Below the pieces are notes generated by a model. It saw only the letters and a program-made list of their open reading frames with translations. It did not search any database and was not told where the DNA came from. A stretch of 64,000 nucleotides of DNA, taken from Sandaracinus amylolyticus (GTDB lineage Bacteria > Myxococcota_A > Polyangia > Polyangiales > Sandaracinaceae). Both the position numbers and the translations under genes were made by a program. Shown here one piece after another: positions 9,268 through 17,984 of this stretch (its first letter is position 1; each line of letters begins with the position of its first letter). Location: assembly GCF_000737325.1 (NCBI RefSeq), contig NZ_CP011125.1, positions 8,866,001-8,930,000 on the forward strand, read 5' to 3'.

Positions 9268-9308
9268 GCGCGCTACTTAGCCGCCAGCGGGCGTGCGCCC
9301 AAGCGGGA

Positions 9309-10955
9309 TCAGCCCCGCAGGCGCGCGATGCGCTCGCGGATCGCGTCGGCGTCGCCTGCGCTCGGTGCGATCCGCAGGTAGCGCTCGTACGCCTGGATCG
9401 CCTCGGGGGTGAGCCCCATTCGCTCGCTCGCGAGGCCCAGGCCGCGCCACGCGGCACCATCGCGCGGCGCCGCGCCGGTGGCTTCGCGGTAGAGCTCTCG
9501 CGCGCGCGGGACCTCACCGCGCAGCAGCGCGCGTTGTGCCTCGCGGACGAGCTCCGCGGCGCGCGCGGCCCCGTCCTCGCGCGGCGGCGCGTCGGGCGGA
9601 GGATCGACGCGCACCGGCGGCGCGGTCTCGGCCGGCGTGATGCGCTCGGGCGCGCCGCTCGTCGCGGCGACCTGCTCGGGCGAGCGCGCCGTCACCGCCG
9701 TGCGCCGCGTGCCGCCGCGCGACGTGGGCTCGCTCGGCACGGTCGGCGCGACCACGGGATCGCTCGGCACCTCGACCGGCGGCGCGGCGACCGGAGGCGG
9801 CGTGACCGCGGTGACCTCGGGCCCGGGCACCAGCGGCACCGTGGGAACGACGACGATCGTCGGCACCGGCGTGCTCGCGGCGGCGGTCTCCGCGCCACCC
9901 CCCGCGACGCTCCACACGCCGAAGCCGACGCCGAGCAGCGCGACGAGCAGCGCCGCCGCGATCCACGCGCGGCCGCGGCTCTGCGGCGGAGGCGGAACCG
10001 CGTCGGTCGAGTCGCCACGCTCGCGGGGCGCGGGCGGCACCGAGTGATCCTTCACGACCACCGGCGAGGCCTCGAGCGCAGCGGTCAGCTCGCGCACGAA
10101 GTCGCCCGCGCTCGCGTGGCGCGCGGCGGGCCGTCGATCGAGCGAGCGCGCGATGACGCGCTCGACCTCCTCGGAGAAGCGCAGCCCCGACGCCTTGAGC
10201 ATCGACGGCGCGGGCTGGCTCACCTTGTCGACGAGCACCTGCACCGGCTGACCGTGGAACGGCAGCGCGCCGCAGAGCAGCTCGTACGCCATCGCCGCGA
10301 GCGAGTACACGTCGCCGCGCGCATCGACGAGCGCGCCGCGCGCGGCCTCGGGCGCCATGTACTCGGCGGTGCCGACGACGGTGCCGTGCTCGGTGAGGCG
10401 CTCGCCCTTGCCGGTCGCGAGCGCGGCGAGCCCGAAGTCGCCGAGCTTCACGGTGCCATCGGCCGCGTAGAACACGTTCGACGGCTTGAGGTCGCGGTGC
10501 ACCACGTCCTGCGCGTGCATCGCGTCGAGCGCCGCGCCGATCTGCGCGAGCAGCTTCACGAGCTCGCGCGCGTCCACGCGCCGCCGCTCGACGAGCACCA
10601 TGTCGAGATCGCGCCCGGTGAGGCGCTCCATCACGAGGTAGGGCTCGCCGCTGTCGAGCCGCCCGAAGTCGAAGATCGTGACGACGTTCGGGTGCGAGAT
10701 GCGGCTCGCGGTGCGCGCCTCGCGCTCGAAGCGCTTCATCGCCTCGGCGCTCCGCGCGTAGACCCCGGGCAGCACCTTGATCGCGACGTCGCGCTCGAGC
10801 TCGAGGTGCACGCCGGCGTACACGACGCCCATGCCGCCGCGGCCGAGCACGCTGGTGATGCGATAGCGCGCCGCGACGGTGCGCCCGATCATCGCGAGCG
10901 CGGGATCGTTCTCGCCGAGCTCCTCGTCGTCGTCGTGCTCGTCGATCGCGCTCAT
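9309..10955 (-). CDS. Transmembrane Ser/Thr protein kinase with TPR tail
   Basis: A 548-aa kinase starting at ATG 10955, which overlaps the upstream stop as ATGA. The kinase domain (about residues 25-300) is complete: glycine loop GRGGMGVV, VAIK lysine, catalytic HRDLKPSN, DFG (GDFGLA) and an APE-type motif (MAPE). A Pro/Ser linker, one transmembrane helix (WIAAALLVALLGVGFGVW, about residue 355) and a Pro/Thr-rich periplasmic segment follow, ending in TPR-like repeats (RELYREATGAAPRDGAAWRG, EAIQAYERYLRIAP). The layout matches PknB-like myxobacterial receptors. Third gene of an operon with a signal-peptide protein and a Cys-rich lipoprotein, which may be its extracellular partners. Confidence 0.93.
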   Translation of the reverse strand: MSAIDEHDDDEELGENDPALAMIGRTVAARYRITSVLGRGGMGVVYAGVHLELERDVAIKVLPGVYARSAEAMKRFEREARTASRISHPNVVTIFDFGRLDSGEPYLVMERLTGRDLDMVLVERRRVDARELVKLLAQIGAALDAMHAQDVVHRDLKPSNVFYAADGTVKLGDFGLAALATGKGERLTEHGTVVGTAEYMAPEAARGALVDARGDVYSLAAMAYELLCGALPFHGQPVQVLVDKVSQPAPSMLKASGLRFSEEVERVIARSLDRRPAARHASAGDFVRELTAALEASPVVVKDHSVPPAPRERGDSTDAVPPPPQSRGRAWIAAALLVALLGVGFGVWSVAGGGAETAAASTPVPTIVVVPTVPLVPGPEVTAVTPPPVAAPPVEVPSDPVVAPTVPSEPTSRGGTRRTAVTARSPEQVAATSGAPERITPAETAPPVRVDPPPDAPPREDGAARAAELVREAQRALLRGEVPRARELYREATGAAPRDGAAWRGLGLASERMGLTPEAIQAYERYLRIAPSAGDADAIRERIARLRG

Positions 10956-12217
10956 AGAAGGTTGCACCTCCCGTTGGTGCACCCGAGCAGGCAGGTGCGC
11001 CCACAGCGACCGCAGTTGCCGCCGTCGGTCTGGGTGTTGACGCACTCGCCGTCGCACCACGTTCGACCCGCGGGGCAGCAGTGCCCATTGCTGCACGCCG
11101 GCGTCGTGACGTCGCACACCACGCCGCAATCGCCGCAGTTCGTCGGATCGTTCGCGAGGTTGGCGCAGCCGTCCACGCCGCAGCAGCTCTCGCCGGGCTC
11201 GCACGTCGTGCCGCAGGTGCCGCAGTTCGCAGTGTTCTCGTCGACGCAGCGGTTGCCGCAGCAGAGCTGATTCTCGCCGCACACCACGCCGCACGCACCG
11301 CAGCTCGCCTCTGCGTCGTCGGGCACGCAGTCGCCGCCGCAGCAGAGCTCGCCCTCGCCGCAGACGTTGCCGCACGCGCCGCACGCGTTGCGGTCGGTCT
11401 GGGTGTCGACGCAGCTGCCGCTGCAGCACGAGCGACCGGTCAGCGAGCAGTCCTCGGTGCACGAGCCGCAGCGGGCCGACTCGGGATCGTCGCACTGGCC
11501 GCGGCAGCACTGCTGTCCGATCTCGCACTCGTTGCCGCACCCGCCGCAGTGCTCGGGATCGGTGTCCTCGATGACGCACTCGCCGTCGCAGCACGTCGTG
11601 CCCGCGGCACACACGCGCCCGCAGGCACCGCAGTTCGACGGACTGTCGAGGACGTTGATGCAGCCGATGCCAGGGCAGCAGCGCTCACCGATCTCGATGC
11701 GGCAGCGCATGTTGCACCCGCCGCAGTACTCGTCGTTGCCGCCGGTCAGGTTCACGCAGACGCGCTCGCCGGGGGCGCCGCCCCGTGCGGGACAGCAGTC
11801 GAAGCCATCGGCGCAGCTCGCCCCGCACATCCCGCAGTTCTCTTCCGTGTCGAGCGGGAAGCCATTGTCGACGACGCCGTTGCAGTCGTCGTCGTCCCCG
11901 TTGCACGACTCGTTCGACTGCACGGTGAGCGACTCGCAGGGCCTCGTGCCGTCACTGCACGCGAGCTCGACGCCCTGCTCGCACACGCCGTCGCGCCCGG
12001 TGTTGCAGAGAACCTCGGTCTCTTCGCACGTCACGGGCGGCCCCGAGTCCACCTCGGCGTCCACGCCCGCATCGATCCCGCCGCCCTCCACGCAGAACCC
12101 GCGGTAGCACTCCTCGCCCGCCGCGCAGTCGCCGTAGCCCGCGCACTCGCGCGCGCCGCGATCGACGCTGCATCCCGCAGCCGCGATCACGATCATCGCG
12201 ATCCACGTCGCGCGCAT
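10952..12217 (-). CDS. Cysteine-rich exported lipoprotein with CGxCGxxC repeats
   Basis: A 421-aa protein. ATG 12217 is preceded by GGAGGAGGT about 5 bases upstream and shares one base with the upstream stop (TGATG). The signal peptide ends in the lipobox AAAGC. An acidic DAGVDAEVDSG linker precedes about ten short repeats of the form NCGxCGxxC...CC.G.C, with one MopE-like CNGDDDDCNGVVDNG motif near residue 110. Dense paired Cys suggests a disulfide-stapled rod on the outer surface. Repeats of this type are common in myxobacterial surface proteins. The stop overlaps the kinase start, so the two are translationally coupled. Confidence 0.88.
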   Translation of the reverse strand: MRATWIAMIVIAAAGCSVDRGARECAGYGDCAAGEECYRGFCVEGGGIDAGVDAEVDSGPPVTCEETEVLCNTGRDGVCEQGVELACSDGTRPCESLTVQSNESCNGDDDDCNGVVDNGFPLDTEENCGMCGASCADGFDCCPARGGAPGERVCVNLTGGNDEYCGGCNMRCRIEIGERCCPGIGCINVLDSPSNCGACGRVCAAGTTCCDGECVIEDTDPEHCGGCGNECEIGQQCCRGQCDDPESARCGSCTEDCSLTGRSCCSGSCVDTQTDRNACGACGNVCGEGELCCGGDCVPDDAEASCGACGVVCGENQLCCGNRCVDENTANCGTCGTTCEPGESCCGVDGCANLANDPTNCGDCGVVCDVTTPACSNGHCCPAGRTWCDGECVNTQTDGGNCGRCGRTCLLGCTNGRCNLL

Positions 12218-13116
12218 CAGAGACCTCCTCCGAGCGCGAACCGTCCGGCCATCACCACGCCGCCACCCTCGGGTCCGGCGTACGGCGCGAGCGCGAACAC
12301 CGAGCTCCCATCCTCGCGTCCCGCCGCGAGCAGCCACGCGAGCCCGCCGGCGAGCAACACCCCGCCGCTCACGAACAGCACGTTCGCCGCCGTCGCCTCG
12401 GTCTCGGCGCGCGACAGTCGATCATGCGCCTCGTCGGCCTCCGCCTGGGTGCTCGGATCGGCATCGCGGAACGCGCTCGCGTCGTCCGACGACATCGCGC
12501 CCGCGATGCCTCCGCCGACGAGCGCGAGCGCGCCCACGCTCATCACCACGATCGGCCACGGCGAGATCCCCGCCGGCTCGCGCACCGGCGCGACCGGCGT
12601 CGTGTCGCGCTCGCCCTCCGGGGTCCCGACCAGCGTGCCCTGCCCCTCGGCCTGCGGCGGCAGCCCGAAGAGCTCGCGCAGCATCGGCTCGACCTCCTGG
12701 AGCAGCGCCGCGTCGCTCTGCACCCGACGCACCACGCGCTGCTGCGATCCGTCGCGCGCGTCGAAGCGCAGCAGCGTCGCGACGATCTCGTCACCCGCGC
12801 GATCGAGCGACGGCACGACGAGCACCTGCACGTCGAGCTCGTGCGCGACCTGCTCGAGGCACGAGACGCTCTCGCCCATGCACCCGAACGCGAGCTGCAC
12901 CTGCTCGAGGTCGAGCACCACGGCGCCGCTCACGTCGACCACGTGCAGCGAGTCGATGCGCTCGCGCAGCATGCGATCCGTTGCGCGCGCCGTGCCCTCC
13001 TCGATGCCGCCCGAGCGCCCCGTCTGGAGCAACGACGCGCGCGGCATCTCCTGCGCGTGCGCGGGTCGGGCGAGCGAGAGCGATGCGATCACGAGCGGGA
13101 AGACGACCCATTTCAT
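12217..13116 (-). CDS. Exported protein with C-terminal membrane helices, first gene of kinase operon
   Basis: A 299-aa protein not assigned to a named family. The ATG at 13116 gives a clean signal peptide (MKWVVFPLVIASLSLARPAHA); an in-frame ATG at 13146 would add ten residues and cannot be excluded, as neither has a strong ribosome-binding site. The middle part (about 45-165) is a small alpha/beta domain with Cys in AFGCMGESVSCLEQVAHELD. Two hydrophobic segments near the C-terminus (about 195-215 and 260-280) flank a helical stretch rich in acidic residues. Its stop overlaps the next gene's ATG, so it belongs with the Cys-rich lipoprotein and the kinase. Confidence 0.8.
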   Translation of the reverse strand: MKWVVFPLVIASLSLARPAHAQEMPRASLLQTGRSGGIEEGTARATDRMLRERIDSLHVVDVSGAVVLDLEQVQLAFGCMGESVSCLEQVAHELDVQVLVVPSLDRAGDEIVATLLRFDARDGSQQRVVRRVQSDAALLQEVEPMLRELFGLPPQAEGQGTLVGTPEGERDTTPVAPVREPAGISPWPIVVMSVGALALVGGGIAGAMSSDDASAFRDADPSTQAEADEAHDRLSRAETEATAANVLFVSGGVLLAGGLAWLLAAGREDGSSVFALAPYAGPEGGGVVMAGRFALGGGL

Positions 13117-13266
13117 CCAGGCAAGCCTCGTCGGTACGTGCGCCATCCGAGCGAGGGGCCCGGTCGGATCGCGCGAGTCCCTCGTGATCCGACGAGCGGC
13201 TCCCGACGCCCGACGTCTAGGCTCGAAAGTATCACATCGGACGGATACGGAAGACGTGGGGGAGTG

Positions 13267-14691
13267 TCAGTGCGCACGCGCGAGGTGGAGCCGCAGCGAC
13301 ACCGGACGGTCGGGCACGACCTCGGCCTCGCTCGTCACGTAGCCATCGCGCGAGATGCGCACCGAGACGGCGGACGTCGCGCGCGACGCGTCGAACGTGA
13401 GGGGCGTCTCACCACGCACCGAGCCGTCGATCCGCACCTGCGCGCCGCTCGGCACGCTGTCGATCGTGATCGGCACGCGCGGGGGCGCGCTCGCGATCGT
13501 CGGGATCGACGCGGCCGGCGAGAGGGTCGCGAGCGTTCCCGCGATCGCGGTCACCAGCGCGCCGGTGACGATCCACGGCACGCGCTGCAGCGCCGTCGGA
13601 CGCAACGGCGCGCGCGCCGTCTCGCGGTCGCTCCCGACGTCGCGCGGCGGCATCGATCCCGCCTCGTCGGCCCCGCGCACCGTCCACGGCACCTCGGGCA
13701 ACGTCGCGGTCTCGCGCACCATCGCCTGTCGATCGCCGGCGTCGGCGGCGTAGGCGCGCGCGAGCTCGGCCACGCGATCGCGCACGTCCTGCGAAGGATC
13801 GAGCGAGCGCAGCTCGGCGCGCAGCACCGCGCGCATCGCGGCCGCGGTCTGGAAGCGCTCGTCGGGATCGCGCGCGAGGGCGCGCATGCACACGTCCTCG
13901 AGCGCGCGCGGGATGCGCGCGTCGGGCGCGACCTCGGAGGGACGCGGGACCTCCTGGTCGACCACCGCGCGCACGATCTCGGCCTCGGTCGTGCGCGCGA
14001 AGAGACGCTGCCCGCTGAGCATCTCGTGCAGCACCACGCCGAGCGCGAACACGTCGACGCGGCGATCGGGCGCCGCGCCCTCGAACTGCTCGGGCGCCAT
14101 GTACGCGAACTTGCCCTTCGCGACCCCGGTGTTGGTGCGCGACGAGCGATCGGCGAAGTGCGCGATGCCGAAGTCGAGCAGCTTCACCTCGCCGTGCAGC
14201 GTGAGGAACACGTTGTGCGGCGTGACGTCGCGATGCACGAGCTCGAGCCACCGGCCGCTCGCGTCCGTGAGCTCGTGCGCGGCGTGCAGCCCGGCCGCGA
14301 CCTCGGCGACGACGTGGGCCGCGACCGCGGGCTCGATGCCACGTCCCTCCGCGCGCAGCTCGCGCTCGACGCCCGAGAGCGACGCGCCGCGCAGGTACTC
14401 CATCACGAGGAAGTACGCGCTGTCGTCGTGCCCGATCTCCTCGACCGCGACGACGTTCGGATGGCTCAGCCGCGCGAGCACGCGGCCCTCGTCGAGCATC
14501 GCCATCGACAGCGCCTGATCGTGCGCGAGGTGCGGCAGCATGCGCTTCACGACGACGCGTCGGTCGAAGCCCTCGATCCCCGTCCGCCGCGCGAGGAACA
14601 CCTCGGCCATCCCACCGCACCCGAGACGAGCGATCACCCGCAGATCGCCGATGCGTGTCGGCAGCTGAGGCACGACCGGCAGCACACGCAT
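13267..14691 (-). CDS. Ser/Thr protein kinase with C-terminal PEGA domain
   Basis: A 474-aa kinase from ATG 14691. The kinase domain (about 15-290) has GCGGMAEV as glycine loop, VVVKRM lysine, catalytic loop HRDVTPHN and LDFGIAHF. The loop keeps the Asp and Asn but has Thr where HRDLKPxN kinases have Lys; related myxobacterial kinases often have Ser or Thr here. A transmembrane helix (VPWIVTGALVTAIAGTLATL, about 370) is followed by a PEGA domain (PITIDSVPSGAQVRIDG, GETPL), a small beta-rich surface module. It lies 150 bases downstream of the other kinase operon's first start and is a separate unit with its own start. Confidence 0.92.
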   Translation of the reverse strand: MRVLPVVPQLPTRIGDLRVIARLGCGGMAEVFLARRTGIEGFDRRVVVKRMLPHLAHDQALSMAMLDEGRVLARLSHPNVVAVEEIGHDDSAYFLVMEYLRGASLSGVERELRAEGRGIEPAVAAHVVAEVAAGLHAAHELTDASGRWLELVHRDVTPHNVFLTLHGEVKLLDFGIAHFADRSSRTNTGVAKGKFAYMAPEQFEGAAPDRRVDVFALGVVLHEMLSGQRLFARTTEAEIVRAVVDQEVPRPSEVAPDARIPRALEDVCMRALARDPDERFQTAAAMRAVLRAELRSLDPSQDVRDRVAELARAYAADAGDRQAMVRETATLPEVPWTVRGADEAGSMPPRDVGSDRETARAPLRPTALQRVPWIVTGALVTAIAGTLATLSPAASIPTIASAPPRVPITIDSVPSGAQVRIDGSVRGETPLTFDASRATSAVSVRISRDGYVTSEAEVVPDRPVSLRLHLARAH

Positions 14692-14756
14692 GGAACGCGC
14701 ACATAGGTTCGAGCGCGCGACGACAAGACCGCGCGCGGGAACCGACGGCGCTCCGA

Positions 14757-15248
14757 TCAGAGGTTCTTGCGGATCAGCGACAGCGCGCGCGAGCGCGTGC
14801 CGTCGGGGCCGAGCGGCATCGCGAGCTTCTCTTCCGCGAGCTTCGCGAGGCACCAGTCGAGCGCGTCGTCGACCGACGTCGTGACGTGGTGCGGGTTCGC
14901 GGGCTTCCAGACCCAGAGGATCGCGGTGAGCGCGCCGCGCGCGAGCGCGTCCTTCACGAGCGTCGCCGAGCCGACGCAGAGCTTGCGCGACATGTCGCGC
15001 ACGCGCGGCGAGCTCGCCCAGTCGGCGATGCGCTTGCGCTGGCGCGCGTCGGGCGCCTCCGCCTCGGCGGGCGTGACGCTGATGATCGCGTAGCGCTTGC
15101 CGCGCTGGAAGTGCTGCTCGAAGAGCTCGGCCATGCGATCGACGGTGCGATCGTCGTAGCGCATCGGCGCGACGCTCACGATGATCGGGAACGCGTCCTC
15201 CAGCAGACGGTTGTCGACGGCAGAGCGCGAGGAGACGAGCGGTTCCAT
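14757..15248 (-). CDS. Conserved hypothetical cytosolic protein, 163 aa
   Basis: The ATG at 15248 starts a globular alpha/beta protein without signal peptide or membrane segment. Visible features are FPIIVSVAPMRYDDRTVDRM, an Arg/Lys-rich helix around KRYAIISVTPAEAEAPDARQ, and ILWVWKPANPHHV before a C-terminal helix. The alternating strand/helix pattern is reminiscent of SpoIIAA/STAS-like proteins common in myxobacteria, but I cannot assign it firmly. It lies between the PEGA kinase and moaE on the same strand. About 190 bases separate it from moaE, so it probably has its own promoter. Confidence 0.75.
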   Translation of the reverse strand: MEPLVSSRSAVDNRLLEDAFPIIVSVAPMRYDDRTVDRMAELFEQHFQRGKRYAIISVTPAEAEAPDARQRKRIADWASSPRVRDMSRKLCVGSATLVKDALARGALTAILWVWKPANPHHVTTSVDDALDWCLAKLAEEKLAMPLGPDGTRSRALSLIRKNL

Positions 15249-15442
15249 CGTTCCTTCCGCGGGCACACGAAGCCGCGCGACGGCCGGAGATCGACCGTCC
15301 AGCGTGCACGCGCGGAGCCCTCGCGCGCGCCGGGATCGCTCGGGACCGGGTCCACCGAGCGTCGATCGTTCGTACCGCATCCGAGGGCGGACGCGCAAGC
15401 GATTTCTTTCAGTGTCGTCCGACGAATCCGTTGCCGGCGCAA

Positions 15443-15910
15443 TCACTCGTGGTGGTGACCGTGGCCGCCGTGGCCGTGATCCGGCGTGCAGCGCGCGTCT
15501 TCCCAGCCGACCCAGTACGCGCCGTCGGGGCCGTGCTCGCGCTTCCAGATCGGCACGCGCTCCTTGATGCGATCGATCAGCGCGCGGCACGCGTGGAACG
15601 CCTCGCCGCGATGGGGCGCGCTCGCCGCGCACACGACCGCGACGTCGCCGACGTGCAGCGCGCCGATGCGGTGCGCCGCGGCGAGGCGCGCGTCGGGGAT
15701 CTCGCGCTCGAGCTCGTCGACGATCCGCTGCATCTCCGCGAGCGCCATCGCCTCGTACGCCTCGTACTCGAGCAGCGTCACCGCGCGACCGTCGTTCACG
15801 TCGCGCACCGTGCCCTCGAACACGACGATCGCGCCCGCGCCCGGGCGGCGCACCTCGGCGGCGACGCGCTCGGTGCTCAGCGCCGCGCGCTCGATCGACA
15901 CGCAGCTCAC
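15443..15910 (-). CDS. moaE: Molybdopterin synthase catalytic subunit MoaE
   Basis: MoaE uses thiocarboxylated MoaD to convert cyclic pyranopterin monophosphate to molybdopterin. The 155-aa product shows GAIVVFEGTVRD, the LEYEAYEAMALAEM strand-helix pair, AAHRIGALHVGDVAVVCAAS (His-Arg motif) and the near-invariant VPIWKREH with active-site Lys. A His-rich tail (DHGHGGHGHHHE) follows, which may bind metal and is longer than usual. The GTG at 15910 overlaps the moaD stop as GTGA, so translation is coupled. No other molybdenum-cofactor genes are in the window. Confidence 0.93.
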   Translation of the reverse strand: MSCVSIERAALSTERVAAEVRRPGAGAIVVFEGTVRDVNDGRAVTLLEYEAYEAMALAEMQRIVDELEREIPDARLAAAHRIGALHVGDVAVVCAASAPHRGEAFHACRALIDRIKERVPIWKREHGPDGAYWVGWEDARCTPDHGHGGHGHHHE

Positions 15911-16161
15911 GCGCAGCCTCCTGCGACCGGCGGGATGATCGCGATCACGTCGCCCTCCTCGATGGCGTCGCTCATCGCGGCGAACGCTTCGTTGCGCGCC
16001 CATCGCAGCGACCCGCCGCGACCGGCGAGCGCAGGCACGCGCTGCTCGATCCACGCCGCGAGCGCGCCGACGGTGCGCACGTCGTCGGGCACGTCGACGC
16101 GCTCCTCGGCTCGCCCCGCGAGGTCGCGCGCGCCCGCGAAGTAGAGCACCGTGACGCGCAT
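15907..16161 (-). CDS. moaD: Molybdopterin synthase sulfur carrier MoaD, with residues after the Gly-Gly
   Basis: An 84-aa beta-grasp protein: MRVTVLYFAGARDLAG at the start, VGALAAWIEQRVPALAG, and the end DVIAIIPPVAGGCA. Family members normally stop at the double glycine, which is adenylated and thiocarboxylated. Here the codons for Cys and Ala follow before TGA, read directly at 15907-15918. Its ATG shares a base with the stop of the upstream gene (TGATG) and its stop overlaps moaE (GTGA). Either a peptidase trims the last two residues or the carrier is impaired. Identity is secure from sequence and the moaE neighbour. Confidence 0.9.
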   Translation of the reverse strand: MRVTVLYFAGARDLAGRAEERVDVPDDVRTVGALAAWIEQRVPALAGRGGSLRWARNEAFAAMSDAIEEGDVIAIIPPVAGGCA

Positions 16162-17945
16162 CAGGCGCGCCCGATCGGCGGGTTCGCGCCCGAGGGCTCC
16201 ATCGCGACGCCGAGCTCCTTGCGCAGCGCCATCCACGAGGGCGAGACCGAGTAGGTGATCAGGTCGTCGATCAGATCGTCGGTGAGCACGCCGGGCACCG
16301 CGGGCATCATGCGCTGCATGCGGTCCGACACCGCGAGGCCGCCGCACAGCGCGAACCCGGCGCGCACCGCGGTGTGGTGCACCGCGCGGCGATGACGGCG
16401 CACCGCGTGCGCGAGCTCGGCGCGCGGATCCGCGCCGGCGAGGCGCAGATCGGCGGTCGCGTTCTGCAGGGCTTCGCGCACCGGCGGGACCATGTGGCGC
16501 GCGAGCGCGTCGGCGAGGCCGACGATGCGCGCGTCCTGCGAGGGCACACGCCCGTCGAGGTGCAGCGCCGCGAGCACGATCGCCTCGAGCTCGAGCTGCG
16601 CGGGCGCGAGCGCGATCAAGTACGCCTCGTGCCGGTAGAGCGAGAGGTGGTGCCCGAGCACGTGCAGCATCGACACCTCGTCGAAGCCGGTCGCGAGCGT
16701 GCCGCCGCAGAGGCTCGCGACGGGCCACGCGTGCAGGTGCGCCATGCCGCCCGGGACGTCGGTGCGCAGGAAGAAGCGCGGGCGATCGAGCGAGAACGCG
16801 CGCGCGGCGTGCGCGAAGAGGCGACCGACGCCGCCGCCCACGTGCGCGAGATCGATCTCGTCGCGCGGGCGCAGGCCGAGCTCGCGATCGGAGCGCGCGC
16901 GCATCTGGAGGTACGCGGGCCAGAGCGCGCCGAGCAGGCGGCCGATCTCCGCGTCCTCGTCGTCGTGCGCGAGGAACGCGCGGAAGAGATAGGGCGAGAG
17001 CGGCGTCGGGAAGCCGGGCGGCGACTCGGGCTGCAGGCGCGAGAGGCGCAGCTCCATCGCGTCGGCGACGTGGAGGTGCGCGAGCGCGCGCGCGACCTGG
17101 CTCGCCTCGTCGAGCGCGCCCTGCTCCCAGTGGTGGCGGAAGCTCGCGCGCAGCGCGTCGAGATCGCGCGAGCTGCGCACGATCGGCGCGGGCTCGGACG
17201 CGAACGCGGGAGGATGGACGCTGCCGCTCGACGCGCCGATGCGCGTGGGCTCGGAGCTCGGCTCGCGGGTGGCGGCGGTCTTGCCGATCGAGATCGAGGC
17301 GGGGGTCTGGTCGCGACGCGCGAGCGGCGCCGGCTTCTTCGCTGCGGGTGACGGCGTCGCGCCGGGCTTCGTCGCGGGCGCGCGCGGAGCGGGGCTCGAC
17401 GAGGGCACGTCGCGGGGCGGCTGCGTGCCCGGGGCGCGCACGGTCTTCGGGATGCGGACGACCTCCATCTCGGCGCTCTCGGGCGGGCGCATCGTGGACG
17501 GCCGATCCGAGCCCGACCGGCGCGGGCGCGCCGGCGGATGGCTCGAGGGCGAGCGTCGCACCTCGACGATCTCCTCGAGCTCGAGCACCCGCCGCACCGC
17601 ATCGCGCTCGATCTCGAGGAGCGACAACACGAGCACGCGTCCGTCGACGGTGCGCGCCTCGAGCTGCAGCTCGCCGGTGCGCCACGCGAGGCTCAGCGGG
17701 AGATCACCGGCGAGCGGCAGCGCGCGGAAGGCCTCGAAGCGCTCCGGCCGCGTGAGCAGGCACGGAGCGCCTCCGGCGAGCCGCAGAACCAGCGCCTCGC
17801 CCTGCTTGCGATCGAACGAGCGCCCGATCAGCGCCCAGTCCGCGATGGTGCCCGCGGGCAGGTCGCCGGGCAGCCACTCGGCCAGGTCACGGGGGAGCGC
17901 GGTCACGGGGCGAAAGATACACGTAGCGCGATCCGCCGCTATCAT
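16161..17945 (-). CDS. Conserved myxobacterial hypothetical protein, 594 aa
   Basis: Starts at ATG 17945, preceded by GAAAGGA; GTG 17906 is a weaker alternative. The N-terminal 120 residues form a compact domain (DLAEWLPGDLPAG, LSLAWRTGELQLEARTVDGR). A long Pro/Ser/Lys-rich low-complexity linker (about 130-270) follows, then a helical C-terminal domain with LGLRPRDEIDL, FFLRTDVPGGMAHLHAWP and VLGHHLSLYRHEAYL. That last block recalls a domain found at the end of many TPR proteins in myxobacteria; its clustered His residues could bind metal, but no HExxH is present. The stop overlaps the moaD start, so the gene heads the moaD-moaE operon. Function unknown. Confidence 0.82.
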   Translation of the reverse strand: MIAADRATCIFRPVTALPRDLAEWLPGDLPAGTIADWALIGRSFDRKQGEALVLRLAGGAPCLLTRPERFEAFRALPLAGDLPLSLAWRTGELQLEARTVDGRVLVLSLLEIERDAVRRVLELEEIVEVRRSPSSHPPARPRRSGSDRPSTMRPPESAEMEVVRIPKTVRAPGTQPPRDVPSSSPAPRAPATKPGATPSPAAKKPAPLARRDQTPASISIGKTAATREPSSEPTRIGASSGSVHPPAFASEPAPIVRSSRDLDALRASFRHHWEQGALDEASQVARALAHLHVADAMELRLSRLQPESPPGFPTPLSPYLFRAFLAHDDEDAEIGRLLGALWPAYLQMRARSDRELGLRPRDEIDLAHVGGGVGRLFAHAARAFSLDRPRFFLRTDVPGGMAHLHAWPVASLCGGTLATGFDEVSMLHVLGHHLSLYRHEAYLIALAPAQLELEAIVLAALHLDGRVPSQDARIVGLADALARHMVPPVREALQNATADLRLAGADPRAELAHAVRRHRRAVHHTAVRAGFALCGGLAVSDRMQRMMPAVPGVLTDDLIDDLITYSVSPSWMALRKELGVAMEPSGANPPIGRA

Positions 17946-17984
17946 GCGCGTCCTTTCGACAACGTTCGCACGGAGGACATGAGC

